From Aquabacterium sp. A7-Y (lineage in GTDB: Bacteria; Pseudomonadota; Gammaproteobacteria; Burkholderiales; Burkholderiaceae_C): DNA of 64,000 bases. The notes under the pieces were generated by a model that did no database searches, had not been told where the DNA came from, and saw only the letters and a program-made list of their open reading frames with translations. This document shows positions 17,553 through 26,238 of this stretch, one piece after another (within the stretch, counting starts at the first letter, position 1; every line of letters begins with the position of its first letter). A program made the translations under genes and the position numbers. Location: positions 50,818 through 114,817 of the forward strand of contig NZ_JAPFBW010000024.1 in NCBI RefSeq assembly GCF_026153205.1, given 5' to 3'.

Positions 17553-18155
17553 TCAAAGGTCGAAGAAGACGGTTTCGTGCGGGCCCTGCATGCGGATGTC
17601 GAAGCGATAGACGACACCCGACACATCGGTTTCGCGCCGTGCGACGAGCGTCGCGCGGCGCTCGGCGGGCACGCTTTGCAGCAGCCGGTCTTCGGCATTC
17701 GCCGCGGCTTCGTCGTCGAAGTAGAGGCGCGTGAAGGCATGCGAAAGCAGCCCGCGCATCAGCACGATGACCTCGATGTGCGGCGCCTCGCCCGGACCGG
17801 CGGAGCCGGGCTTGACGGTGCTGAAGTGGAAGCGCATCCCTGCATCGGTGCCGGTGCCGCAGCGACCAAAGCCGCGGAAGTCGAGCGCCGCGGCCTGCTC
17901 GGCCGTGGTGATCTCGCGGCCCAGCGCGTCGAGCTGGCCGATCTCGATCATCGCGTCCTTGACCGGCTGGCCCGCACCGTCGAGCACCTGCCCCAGGATG
18001 CGGATGTGCTCGCCGGCGGCCTGCGGCCCGGCCAGCACCGGCGTGTAGGCGCTGCCGTGGTCGTAGCGGTATTGCTGAGGGGTGAGCGCGACGGCGAAAT
18101 AGGGACCGACGGTCTGCGACGGGGTTTGCGGCAGCAGGGTCTCGGGCGTGCTCAT
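17553..18155 (-). CDS. pcaG: Protocatechuate 3,4-dioxygenase alpha subunit
   Basis: A 200-residue protein opening with the family motif TPSQTVGPYFAVALTPQQY, then ILGQVLDGAGQPVKDAMIEI, GFGRCGTG and the C-terminal VYRFDIRMQGPHETVFFD. With PcaH it makes the intradiol ring-cleaving enzyme that converts protocatechuate to 3-carboxy-cis,cis-muconate in the beta-ketoadipate pathway. The alpha chain does not carry the iron ligands. Its ATG overlaps the pcaH stop (ATGA), giving 1:1 coupled translation. Confidence 0.97.
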   Translation of the reverse strand: MSTPETLLPQTPSQTVGPYFAVALTPQQYRYDHGSAYTPVLAGPQAAGEHIRILGQVLDGAGQPVKDAMIEIGQLDALGREITTAEQAAALDFRGFGRCGTGTDAGMRFHFSTVKPGSAGPGEAPHIEVIVLMRGLLSHAFTRLYFDDEAAANAEDRLLQSVPAERRATLVARRETDVSGVVYRFDIRMQGPHETVFFDL

Positions 18156-18868
18156 CGGCGAGCCTCCATCGGCGTTTCGCGCGCGCCGCGCAGCACGATG
18201 TCGAATTCATAGCCGAGCGCAACACCCGGCTCGGCGAGGTCCGGCTTGAAGCGGCTGACGAGCCGCTCGCGGGCGCCAGCCGGCGTGCCTTGGAAGATCG
18301 GGTCAAGCGCCAGCAGGGGGTCACCGGGGAAGTACATCTGCGTCACCAGCCGGCTGCCGAAATGCTCGCCAAACAGCGAGAAGTGGATGTGCCTGGGGCG
18401 CCAGGCATTGCGGTGGTTGCCCCAGGGGTAGGCGCCCGGCGTGAGGGTGAGGAAACGATAGCGCCCGTCGGCGTCGGTGACGCATCGGCCGGCCCCGAGG
18501 AAGTTGGGATCCAGCGGGGCATCGTGCTGGTCGGCCTTGTGCACATAGCGGCCGGCGGCATTGGCCTGCCAGACCTCAACCAAGGCCTGGCGCACCGGCC
18601 GGCCGCGCTCGTCGAGCACGCGACCAGTGACGATGATGCGCTCGCCCAGCGGCGGGCCGTTCCTGGCGGCGTTGCGCGTCAGGTCGTGGTCCAGCGCGCC
18701 GATGACCTCGGGCCCGTAGACGGGGGCGCGCAGCTGGCACAGGCGCTCCGGGACCGGCTGCAGCGGCAGGCGCGGGCCGCGCAACAGCGTGGACTTGTAG
18801 TCGGGCTGGACATAGGGCGGGTGGCTGCTCCAGTCGCGCGGCCCGAGCTCGGGCAGGCGGTCGGTCAT
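18152..18868 (-). CDS. pcaH: Protocatechuate 3,4-dioxygenase beta subunit
   Basis: A 238-residue catalytic chain. Predicted non-haem iron ligands are all present: Tyr in GRYVHKADQ, Tyr in GAYPWGNH, and both His in RPRHIHFSLFG. LGERIIVTGRVLDERGRP is the typical dioxygenase core strand. ATG at 18868 is preferred, with GAGGAG 8 bases upstream. It is followed directly by pcaG. A MarR regulator and an alpha/beta hydrolase lie upstream on the same strand. The rest of the pathway (pcaB, C, D, I, J) is not here. Confidence 0.97.
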   Translation of the reverse strand: MTDRLPELGPRDWSSHPPYVQPDYKSTLLRGPRLPLQPVPERLCQLRAPVYGPEVIGALDHDLTRNAARNGPPLGERIIVTGRVLDERGRPVRQALVEVWQANAAGRYVHKADQHDAPLDPNFLGAGRCVTDADGRYRFLTLTPGAYPWGNHRNAWRPRHIHFSLFGEHFGSRLVTQMYFPGDPLLALDPIFQGTPAGARERLVSRFKPDLAEPGVALGYEFDIVLRGARETPMEARR

Positions 18869-19001
18869 CGGGGTCTCCTCATCGGTACGGGCCACTTGAA
18901 TGATCACTCTCGGTCATGTACGTTCACGACGGCACCCTGATCCCTCATGCCACCGACACCCTGCTGAGCCCGCATCGTGTTGAGGCGCAGGGCCTGGCCG
19001 C

Positions 19002-19475
19002 TCAAAGCTTGCGTCGACGCGCCACCTTCTGCAGCAACTCGAACAGCATCGCGCGTTCGGCCTCGCTCAGCCCGCCCAGCGCTTCGCGCTCCATCGTCAG
19101 CGACAGCTCCTGCGCCTTGCGCGCCAGCAGGCTGCCCTTGCGCGTGAGTCGGACGTGCTGCGAGCGCCGGTCGACCTCGCTGCGGGTGCGGGTCAGCAAT
19201 TCACGTTCGGCGAGCCGATCGAGCACGATGGTGATGTTGGGGGCGGACACCGACAGCGCTTGTGACAGCTGCTTCTGGGTGACGTTGTCGTTGTGGGCGA
19301 TCAGCACCAGCAGGCTGAACTCCACCGGCCTGAGCTGCAGCGGATCGCCGATGTGGCGGAAGAAGGCCTTCTTGGCCGGCACATCGGCCTGCGCGAGATG
19401 GTGGCCGAGCAGGTGGCGCAGGCTGGAATCGTCCAGGATGGCTGAGGCGGGCCCGACGTCGGCGCTGGGAGACAT
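19002..19475 (-). CDS. MarR-family transcriptional regulator
   Basis: A 157-residue winged-helix protein: LQLRPVEFSLLVLIAHND, VTQKQLSQALSVSAPNITIV, LDRLAERELLTRTRSEVDRR. It lies between an alpha/beta hydrolase gene (12 bp upstream) and pcaHG (133 bp downstream), so it probably controls aromatic catabolism here. The ligand is unknown. Confidence 0.93.
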   Translation of the reverse strand: MSPSADVGPASAILDDSSLRHLLGHHLAQADVPAKKAFFRHIGDPLQLRPVEFSLLVLIAHNDNVTQKQLSQALSVSAPNITIVLDRLAERELLTRTRSEVDRRSQHVRLTRKGSLLARKAQELSLTMEREALGGLSEAERAMLFELLQKVARRRKL

Positions 19476-19487
19476 GGGCGCGAGGCT

Positions 19488-20252
19488 TCAGGCGGCAGCG
19501 AGGAAATCCACCAAGGAAGCCGCGAAGCGGTGATCCCGCAGCGCGCTCATGTGGTCGCCGCCGACCAGGGTCAGCTGGGCGCCGGGGATGGCCGCGGCGA
19601 CCACCTGCGGGCGCGCGGCCAGCGGATCGTGCCGGCCCGCCAGCACCAGCGTCGGCGCGCGGATGCGCTGCAGGGGCAGCGCCGCGGTCTCGACGGCCCG
19701 GGCGTGGGCGGCCATGGCCTTGTGGTCGGCGCCGTAGTGATCGGCGAAAGCGCGGAAGGCGGCCACGCCCGGGTTGCCGATGAAACGTGCATCGGGCGCG
19801 AGCATGCCGGCGGCCAGTGCCTTGCCGGCCAGCAGGCGAGCATGCGGCGTGGCTTCGATCAGGGCCGCGCCGACACCGCCCACCACCAGGCGCCTGACGC
19901 GGTGGTCGCGAGCGGCGGTCAGCAAGGCCACCGAGGCACCCATCGAGTAGCCCGCCAGGTCGATGCGATCCTCGCCGATCAGGTCGAACAGTTCGCGCAG
20001 GTCATCGGCCATGCGGGCCTCGCCATACCGCTCGCTGTCATGCGGCTTGTCCGAAGCCCCGTGGCCGCGCGCGTCGGGTGCGAAGACACGGCGGCCGGCA
20101 GCCACCAGGGCCTGCACGATGCCGGGCTTCACCCAGTTGCGGGCGGCATCGAGGATGTAGCCGTGCTGCAGCACCACCGGGGGCCGGCTGCGGTCGTTGC
20201 CGAACACCTGGTAGGCGATCGCGACGCCGTCGGACGAGACCAAACGGTTCAT
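19488..20252 (-). CDS. Alpha/beta hydrolase
   Basis: A 254-residue alpha/beta-fold hydrolase. The nucleophile Ser is in GYSMGAS, the acid Asp in AGRHDPLA and the His in GGDHMSAL; the oxyanion region is LQHGY. Its size and its place beside marR and pcaHG would fit a 3-oxoadipate enol-lactonase-like or carboxylesterase role in ring-cleavage metabolism, but the sequence alone does not settle the substrate. It is probably first in an operon with the MarR gene. Confidence 0.9.
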   Translation of the reverse strand: MNRLVSSDGVAIAYQVFGNDRSRPPVVLQHGYILDAARNWVKPGIVQALVAAGRRVFAPDARGHGASDKPHDSERYGEARMADDLRELFDLIGEDRIDLAGYSMGASVALLTAARDHRVRRLVVGGVGAALIEATPHARLLAGKALAAGMLAPDARFIGNPGVAAFRAFADHYGADHKAMAAHARAVETAALPLQRIRAPTLVLAGRHDPLAARPQVVAAAIPGAQLTLVGGDHMSALRDHRFAASLVDFLAAA

Positions 20253-20518
20253 GTATTGCCTTTCTTGCCCAAGGCCGGTTATAGCTCAACCCCCTGGATA
20301 TCGGGATAGGCCGCTCCCGGCGGTCCGGCGTAAAACCGCGCCTTCGCCCCAGGGCCCTGGCCCGGGTGCCGGCACAGCTGAAGAACAGCTCGCGTTCCGT
20401 CAAGGTTCTGAAACACTCCTTGCCGCCGGGCGCCAGGTAAAACCGGGCTGCACAGCACGCCCCGGCTGCGGCCGCAGGGCTGCGCGAGGGCCTGTCCCCT
20501 TGTCGGGGTAGACGCCCC

Positions 20519-22153
20519 ATGCCGGCGGCCTCACCATGCCGCATGGCTGCCCCATCGTCCACGCCGGTGCTGATCGTCGGCGCCGGCCCCACCGGCCTGA
20601 TGCTCGCCTGCCAGCTGGCCCGCCACGGCGTGGCGTTCCGGCTGGTGGACGGCAAATCGGGGCCGACCCGCGAGTCGCGGGCCCTGGGTGTGCAGGCCCG
20701 CACGCTCGAGCTCTACGACACCCTGGGCATCGCCGGGGAAGCGGTCTCCCAGGGACGCCCCACCTACTCGGCCAATCTCTATGTCGGCCTGCAGCGGGTG
20801 CAGCGCATCCCGCTTGGAGATGTGGGCCAGGACGCCACGCCCTACCCTTTTCTGCTGATCCTGGAACAGAGCCGCAACGAGGCCCTGCTCTACCAGACCC
20901 TGTGCGCCAGCGGCGAGACGGTCGACTGGGGCTGCCGGCTGGAGCGCTTCGAGCAGGACGCGGACGGTGTGGTCGCCGTCTTGCAGCCAGCCGGTGGCGG
21001 TCGGCCACAACAGCTTCGCGCCGACTGGCTGGTGGCCTGCGACGGCGCCCGCAGCACCGTGCGCGAACAGCTCGGCCTGGCGTTTTCCGGCGGCACCTAC
21101 GAGCAGGTGTTTTACGTCGCGGACACCGCCGTCGACTGGCCGCTGCCGCACGGCGAGCTGACGGTCTGCCTGTCGCACCGCACCTTCGCCGCCCTCTTCC
21201 CTATGCCCGGGGAGCACCGCTACCGGGTGGTCGGCGTGCTGCCGCCGGGGTACGAAGGCAACGAGGCCGGGCTGCGTTTCGAGGACATCGAGGCGGCCGT
21301 GCGCCAGCAGATGGACGTGCCGGTGTCCTTCTCGGACACCCGCTGGTTCGCGAGCTACCGGGTGCACCACCGCTGCGTGGAGCGGTTCCGCAGCGGCCGC
21401 TGCTTTCTGGCCGGCGACGCCGCGCACGTGCACAGCCCGGTCGGTGCCCAGGGCATGAACACCGGGCTGCAGGACGCCTGCAACCTGGCATGGAAGCTGG
21501 CCCTGGTGGTTCGCCGGCAGGCCCCTGCCGCCTTGCTCGACAGCTATCACGAAGAGCGCTGGCCACTGGCGCAGCGGCTGCTGCGCACCACCGACGCGGC
21601 CTTCCGCTTTGTCGTCAGCAGGGAACCGCTGATGCGGGCCCTGCGGCTGCAGGCGGTGCCGCGTGTGCTGCCCGGGCTGCTGAGCCTCCCGGCGGTGCAG
21701 CAGCGGGTCTTCCGCGCCCTCTCGCAGATCGGCCTGAACTACCGCGGGCGCAGCCTGGCGGTCACGCTGGCCAGCGCCGGCCTGCAGGCGGGCGACCGCC
21801 TGCCCTATGTGCGCATCGAGCCGCCGCTGGCGTCCCGGGCGATGTCGGTCTACGCCTGGCTGCGGCCAGCCCGCTTCAACCTCCTGCTGCTGCAGCGACA
21901 GTCGGCCGGCCTGGAGGCCGAGGCCGGCCAATGGCAAGCCGAGCTGGAGGCGGCCTGCCCGGGCTGGTTCTCGGTGCACGCGCTGCCCGCCGAGCTCGGC
22001 GGCGCCGGGCTGCTCGCGGCGCTGAAAGTCGGCGACCGCGCGGTGCTGCTGGTCCGGCCCGACCACTACATCGCCTGGCTGGCCGACCGTTTCGACCGAC
22101 CGGCGCTGCGGTCCTACCTGGCCGAGATGCTCGGTCTCCTGGCCCGCCCCTGA
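20519..22153 (+). CDS. FAD-dependent aromatic monooxygenase (PheA/TetX type)
   Basis: A 544-residue group A flavoprotein hydroxylase. It has the FAD motif VLIVGAGPTGLMLACQLARH, the DG motif CDGARSTVREQLG and the GD motif CFLAGDAAHVHSPVGAQG followed by NTGLQDACNLAWKLA. The C-terminal 150 residues resemble the thioredoxin-like domain of phenol hydroxylase relatives. It should hydroxylate an aromatic compound with NAD(P)H and oxygen, which fits the nearby protocatechuate genes, although it stands alone on the opposite strand. The start could be 20519 or the in-frame ATG at 20543. Confidence 0.9.
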   Translation: MPAASPCRMAAPSSTPVLIVGAGPTGLMLACQLARHGVAFRLVDGKSGPTRESRALGVQARTLELYDTLGIAGEAVSQGRPTYSANLYVGLQRVQRIPLGDVGQDATPYPFLLILEQSRNEALLYQTLCASGETVDWGCRLERFEQDADGVVAVLQPAGGGRPQQLRADWLVACDGARSTVREQLGLAFSGGTYEQVFYVADTAVDWPLPHGELTVCLSHRTFAALFPMPGEHRYRVVGVLPPGYEGNEAGLRFEDIEAAVRQQMDVPVSFSDTRWFASYRVHHRCVERFRSGRCFLAGDAAHVHSPVGAQGMNTGLQDACNLAWKLALVVRRQAPAALLDSYHEERWPLAQRLLRTTDAAFRFVVSREPLMRALRLQAVPRVLPGLLSLPAVQQRVFRALSQIGLNYRGRSLAVTLASAGLQAGDRLPYVRIEPPLASRAMSVYAWLRPARFNLLLLQRQSAGLEAEAGQWQAELEAACPGWFSVHALPAELGGAGLLAALKVGDRAVLLVRPDHYIAWLADRFDRPALRSYLAEMLGLLARP

Positions 22154-22293
22154 CCCGGGCCCTCTTGTCGTAACTTCCTCAGAGGCGACTTACCGTCTGT
22201 CGCATGACTTTTCGCGAATCGCTCTTAGGCTCCGTCCGCCGCCCGCAAGCGGGTGGTGGAGGACAGGTTCGTTCCTATAACAGAAGGAAAAGC

Positions 22294-23175
22294 ATGCGTA
22301 TTCATCCGAAGCCGAAGCCGTCGGCATTGACACGTGCCCTGGCGGCGCTGGCCCTCGGCGGCCTCGCCTTCGCCGCGGCGCCCGCCCATGCCACCGCGGC
22401 GGCCTCGGCCAGCGCAGGGCCGCTGGAGTTCGAGGTGGTCGACCTGCGGCCCGACGACGGCCAGGCCGCGTCCTACCGGGTCGACCGCGGGACCTGGCGC
22501 CCGCTGGGCAGCGGGCCCTTTGTGTCGGGCACGCACGGCATCGTCGAGCACTGGGACGCGAGCCAGGAGATGCGGCATACCTACGAGTCGGATGAGGACG
22601 ATGCCTTCCTCGCGCCGGTCGCGATCGAGAAGTCAGGCGCGGGACACTCGAGCTCGGCCTCGGCCAGCGAGACGGGCCTGAAGGTCAGCACCTCGCTCAG
22701 CAGCGCCGGCTCGTCGATGGCCTCGGCGGGCACCTGGATCGGCTTCTACCCGGGTGAGGTACCCGACGGTTACTTCGGCCTCGAACTGGCGCCGCACAGC
22801 CAGCTCACGGTGTCCTTCGACGCCGTGGTGCGCATCAGCGACGGCGGCCTCACGGACGGCGCGAACGAAAACGCGAGCGCGATGGTCGACTTCACCTTCG
22901 AGCCGGTCGAGCCCGGCGCCGGAAGCGGTCCTCACTGGCAGCGCCTCGCCGTGTCCTCGGGACGCGACGGCCTCTCCGAAGTGCAGCAGAAGAAGCAGCG
23001 CATGAGCCTGACCATCCTGAACGACAGCGACACCTTCATGCACGGCTCGCTGGACATCGACCTGGTTACGCTGGCCAACGTCGGCATATCGCCGGCACCC
23101 GAACCCGGCACCTGGGCCCTGATGCTCGCCGGCCTGGGCGGGCTGGCTGCCGTGGCCCGCCGGCGTCGCGGCTGA
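22294..23175 (+). CDS. PEP-CTERM-sorted extracellular protein
   Basis: About 293 residues. A signal peptide (RALAALALGGLAFAAAPAHA) is followed by an unrecognised beta-rich body with a Ser/Ala-rich stretch near residue 115. The C-terminus is a canonical sorting signal, SPAPEPGTWALMLAGLGGLA, ending in VARRRRG. It is probably exported and released or anchored by exosortase. ATG at 22294 follows AGAAGG; an upstream in-frame start at 22204 would precede the signal peptide and is rejected. Confidence 0.85.
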   Translation: MRIHPKPKPSALTRALAALALGGLAFAAAPAHATAAASASAGPLEFEVVDLRPDDGQAASYRVDRGTWRPLGSGPFVSGTHGIVEHWDASQEMRHTYESDEDDAFLAPVAIEKSGAGHSSSASASETGLKVSTSLSSAGSSMASAGTWIGFYPGEVPDGYFGLELAPHSQLTVSFDAVVRISDGGLTDGANENASAMVDFTFEPVEPGAGSGPHWQRLAVSSGRDGLSEVQQKKQRMSLTILNDSDTFMHGSLDIDLVTLANVGISPAPEPGTWALMLAGLGGLAAVARRRRG

Positions 23176-23369
23176 ACCGGCTCGCGACCGGCGCATGCCG
23201 CCGTGTCGACGTAGTCGATCGAAACGGATGCATCGGGATATGGGCCGGCGCAGACCTGGTCCGAGCCCGGCAGCGCGTGCCGATGTCACAGCAGCAGCGC
23301 CTGGGTCGTCATGACTCCTGTCAACACCCGGGCCGCACGGTGCGGCCCGGCAAGCTCAGGAGATCCCTC

Positions 23370-23825
23370 ATGACGTCCGCTGCCCGACTCGATCACCCGA
23401 CCCTCGCACCCAAGGCCTACCAGGCCCTGGTCGCCCTGCACGCTGCGCTCGAAGGCGGCAGCCTGGGCACCCGGCTGCTGGACCTCGTCTACTTGCGCGT
23501 GTCGCAGCTCAACGGCTGCGCTTTCTGCATCGACATGCACTGGCGCGACCTGATCGCGCATGACGAGGACCCGCGCCGGCTGAATGCCCTGCCGGGCTGG
23601 CGCGAGGCGCCTTTCTTCACCGCACGCGAGCGTGCAGCGCTGCAATGGGCCGAGCGGCTCACCGGCCTGGTCGGGCGCGACCCGCATGCGCCCGAGGACG
23701 CCGAGTTCGCCGAGCTGCGCCAGCACTTCAGCGAGGTCGAGGCGGCCGAGCTGTGTTACGCGATCGCCGCCATCAACGCCTGGAACCGCCTCGGCGTCGG
23801 CCTGCGACCGCCCATCAGCGCCTGA
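23370..23825 (+). CDS. AhpD-like carboxymuconolactone decarboxylase-family protein
   Basis: A 151-residue protein with the alkylhydroperoxidase core LDLVYLRVSQLNGCAFCIDMH. The CxxC pair and the His eight bases of logic later (CAFCIDMHWRDL) match the AhpD redox site. Such proteins reduce peroxides or act as redox partners; it lacks features specific to the pcaC decarboxylase despite the pca genes nearby. AGGAG lies 8 bases before the ATG at 23370. Confidence 0.88.
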   Translation: MTSAARLDHPTLAPKAYQALVALHAALEGGSLGTRLLDLVYLRVSQLNGCAFCIDMHWRDLIAHDEDPRRLNALPGWREAPFFTARERAALQWAERLTGLVGRDPHAPEDAEFAELRQHFSEVEAAELCYAIAAINAWNRLGVGLRPPISA

Positions 23826-23885
23826 TCGTCAGAGCGGAACACCGCTTGCTGCCTCGGAAGAGTCGTTCCACAAGGAGACCTTCCG

Positions 23886-24983
23886 ATGCACGAGACGGTG
23901 CAGAAGATCGCGGTGTTCCGGGCTCTCAAGCTCGGCGACCTCGTGTGTGCCACGCCCGCGCTGCGCGCGCTGCGCGAGCGTTTCCCGGGCGCGCACATCA
24001 CGCTGATCGGGCTGCCCTGGGCGCGCGACCTGGCCAAGCGCCTGTCGGCCGACGAAGCCCGCTGGGTCGATGACTTCGTCGCCTTCCCGGGCCACCCCGG
24101 GCTGCCGGAGCAGCCGTGCAGCCGTGCCAGCTTCGAGGCCTGGGCAGCGCAGATGCGCGAGCGCCGCTTCGACCTCGCGGTGCAGATGCACGGCAGCGGG
24201 CGGATCAGCAACGGTGTGGTGCAGGCCATCGGTGCGAGGCGCACGGTGGGTTTCCATGCCGACACGCCGGCCGGCGAGATCGGCGATGCCGGCCGGCGCC
24301 TCTGGCCCTACCCCGAGGACCTGCACGAGATCCACCGCAACCTCTGCCTGGTGAAACACCTGGGCGGCCATGCACAGGACGACCAGGTGGCCTTCCCGCT
24401 GCTGGACGAGGACTTCGATGAACTGGCCCGGCATGCCGACCTGGACGAACTGCCTGTCGGTGGCTTCATCTGCCTGCACCCGGGCGCCCGCATGGCGAGC
24501 AAGCGCTGGGACCCGCGCCGCTTCGCAGCGGTGGGCGACGCGCTGGCCTGCAACGGCTGGCGCATCGTCCTCACCGGCGACGCCTCCGAGCATGCGCTGG
24601 CCGCCCAGGTGCAGGAGCACATGCACGCTCCAGCGCTGAACGCGGCGCGTGCGCTGTCGGTCGGCGCACTGGCGGCGCTGCTGTCGCGCTCACGCCTGCT
24701 GGTGAGCAACGACACCGGGGTGTCGCACATCGCCTCGGCGCTGCAGCTGCCCAGCGTGGTGATCTTTTTTGCCACCGACCCGAGGCGCTGGGCGCCATTG
24801 GACGGGTTGCGCCATCGTTGTGTCATGCGGGCAGAGGACCGCCCGGGCGGGGGCGTGAGCCCCGAGGAAGTGGTCGAGGCAGCCTGGCCCCTGTTGGCCC
24901 TGCCAGCGCCCTTGCGCGCTACAGGCGCCGTGAAGCGCCCTCGGGCGCGGGCCGCTCGTACAGAGGCTCAGCCAGTTCGATGA
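23886..24983 (+). CDS. Glycosyltransferase family 9 protein
   Basis: A 365-residue GT9 (ADP-heptose:LPS heptosyltransferase family) enzyme: IAVFRALKLGDLVCATPALR, CLHPGARMASKRWDPRRFA, and the nucleotide-sugar motif LLVSNDTGVSHIASALQLPS. It probably transfers a heptose-like sugar to a surface glycan. AAGGAGA precedes the ATG. The 3' end overlaps the convergent GT9 gene by 65 bp. Confidence 0.92.
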   Translation: MHETVQKIAVFRALKLGDLVCATPALRALRERFPGAHITLIGLPWARDLAKRLSADEARWVDDFVAFPGHPGLPEQPCSRASFEAWAAQMRERRFDLAVQMHGSGRISNGVVQAIGARRTVGFHADTPAGEIGDAGRRLWPYPEDLHEIHRNLCLVKHLGGHAQDDQVAFPLLDEDFDELARHADLDELPVGGFICLHPGARMASKRWDPRRFAAVGDALACNGWRIVLTGDASEHALAAQVQEHMHAPALNAARALSVGALAALLSRSRLLVSNDTGVSHIASALQLPSVVIFFATDPRRWAPLDGLRHRCVMRAEDRPGGGVSPEEVVEAAWPLLALPAPLRATGAVKRPRARAARTEAQPVR

Positions 24984-26088
24984 CCTGCTGCGGCGTGACA
25001 TCGTCGACGAAGGAGTCAGGGTGGCCGCAGTCCACCCCGATGCAGTGGCGGCCACAGGCGGGGCAGTCCAGCCGCCAGGACACCGCGGCGGCATGCCGCT
25101 CCACGCTCACGGGACCGTAGCCGTTGAGGTTGCCGATCCAGTAGACCACGGTGGTCGGCACCCCGAGCGCGCGGGCCAGATGGGCCGGCCCGGTGTCGTT
25201 GGAGACCAGCAGGCGGGCCCGCTCCAGCAGCCCCAGCAAGCCGCCGAGCGAGAGCCGGCCGGTGAGGTCGCTGGCGCGATATTGCATGCTTTGCAGCACC
25301 GCCTGCACGGTGTCGCCCTCGGCCTGGGTGCCGTTGACGGCGACCTCCGCGCCGAGCCGGGCGAAGTGGTCACCGACGCGGGCGAAATGCAGCGGCGACC
25401 AACAGCGTCGCGGGTCGCTGGCACCGGGCTGCAACACCACCAGAGGCTGCCGGCTGCGGGGCAGCACGGCTTCGGCCTCGGCACGGTCGCGCGGGGTGGC
25501 GACCAGGCGCGGCTCGACGTCCAGGCCATGCGCGCCGACCAGCGCGACGCCTTCGAGCAGGCGCAAGACCTCCGGATGCAACTCGCGCCAGGGCAGCGTG
25601 CGGTCCAGCGGAGCAGCGTCGGGCGACTGGAAACCGGCGCTGACGCGGGCCTGTAGGCGCCGCACGAAGGGATTGCTGTAGCGGCCGCCACCGTGCAGCT
25701 GCACGGCGACGTCGAACCGGCGCGCCTGCATGCGGGCGAAAAAGGCCGCGTGCCGAGCGCTGTCGTCCGGGGCGTCGTGCGGCACGCTGACCCCGGCGAT
25801 GTCGGGCAACACCACGACCTCGTCGACCGGTGAAGGCCGGCCCGCGAGGAAAGCCGCATGCCAGGCCCGCCCGAGCAGCGTGATGCGCGCATCGGGATAG
25901 GCCAGACGCAAGGCCTCCAGCGCCGGCAAGGTCAGCACGTAGTCGCCCACCGCGTTGGCGCGCAGCACGGCGATCGAACGCACGTCGGGGACCCAGGCGC
26001 CGCGGCCCGCATAGAGGCCCTCGGAAGGTCCCGGCAGAGCGGCCGTCGGGCGCTCGGGCAGGCCGGCGGAGCGTTCCTGCGCGCTCAT
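24919..26088 (-). CDS. Glycosyltransferase family 9 protein
   Basis: A 389-residue GT9 enzyme: IAVLRANAVGDYVLTLPALE, VLQPGASDPRRCWSPLHFAR, and LLVSNDTGPAHLARALGVPT. The C-terminus has an extra Cys-rich segment (LDCPACGRHCIGVDCGHPDS) that could bind a metal. It is last in the DUF4254-GT2-GT9 operon. Its ATG at 26088 overlaps the stop of a nine-codon minicistron built by a tandem repeat. Confidence 0.92.
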   Translation of the reverse strand: MSAQERSAGLPERPTAALPGPSEGLYAGRGAWVPDVRSIAVLRANAVGDYVLTLPALEALRLAYPDARITLLGRAWHAAFLAGRPSPVDEVVVLPDIAGVSVPHDAPDDSARHAAFFARMQARRFDVAVQLHGGGRYSNPFVRRLQARVSAGFQSPDAAPLDRTLPWRELHPEVLRLLEGVALVGAHGLDVEPRLVATPRDRAEAEAVLPRSRQPLVVLQPGASDPRRCWSPLHFARVGDHFARLGAEVAVNGTQAEGDTVQAVLQSMQYRASDLTGRLSLGGLLGLLERARLLVSNDTGPAHLARALGVPTTVVYWIGNLNGYGPVSVERHAAAVSWRLDCPACGRHCIGVDCGHPDSFVDDVTPQQVIELAEPLYERPAPEGASRRL

Positions 26089-26114
26089 TGGGTAACCTCC
26101 CGCGCGGGGCTCAT
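26085..26114 (-). CDS. Minicistron c (MSPAREVTQ) coupled to GT9
   Basis: A nine-codon frame created by the truncated repeat copy. It starts at an ATG that overlaps the stop of minicistron b and ends in a TGA that overlaps the GT9 ATG. GGAGG with 7-8 base spacing precedes its start. The peptide itself is probably irrelevant; the likely role is handing ribosomes on to GT9. Inference only. Confidence 0.4.
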   Translation of the reverse strand: MSPAREVTQ

Positions 26115-26233
26115 TGGATAACCTCCGTGCTGCGCACTGCGGTGCGAGCCCCTTCGGGCGGCCGGGCGGGGCTCATTGGATAACCTCCGTGCTGCGCACT
26201 GCGGTGCGAGCCCCTTCGGGCGGCCGGGCGGGG
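26110..26233. repeat. Two tandem copies of a 62-bp repeat carrying a ribosome site and start codon
   Basis: Identical 62-bp units occupy 26110-26171 and 26172-26233; a shortened relative lies at 26086-26109. On the minus strand each unit contains a GC-rich hairpin-like segment (CGCACCGCAGTGCG), GGAGGTTATCC and AATGAG, so each creates a Shine-Dalgarno plus ATG. The unit length is not a multiple of three, yet each copy ends in an ATGA stop-start overlap. It fills the gap between the GT2 and GT9 genes. Confidence 0.9.
26111..26176 (-). CDS. Minicistron b, 21 codons, in repeat
   Basis: Reads MSPARPPEGARTAV, continuing to STEVIQ, across one repeat unit. Start and stop both form ATGA overlaps with neighbouring minicistrons, and GGAGG precedes the start. 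A structural by-product of the repeat; translation is plausible but unproven. Confidence 0.4.
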   Translation of the reverse strand: MSPARPPEGARTAVRSTEVIQ

Positions 26234-26238
26234 TTCAT
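26173..26238 (-). CDS. Minicistron a, 21 codons, coupled to GT2 stop
   Basis: Reads MNPARPPEGARTAV, continuing to STEVIQ. Its ATG at 26238 overlaps the GT2 stop codon (ATGA) and its own stop overlaps the start of minicistron b. It differs from b by one residue (Asn for Ser at position 2). Confidence 0.4.
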   Translation of the reverse strand: MNPARPPEGARTAVRSTEVIQ

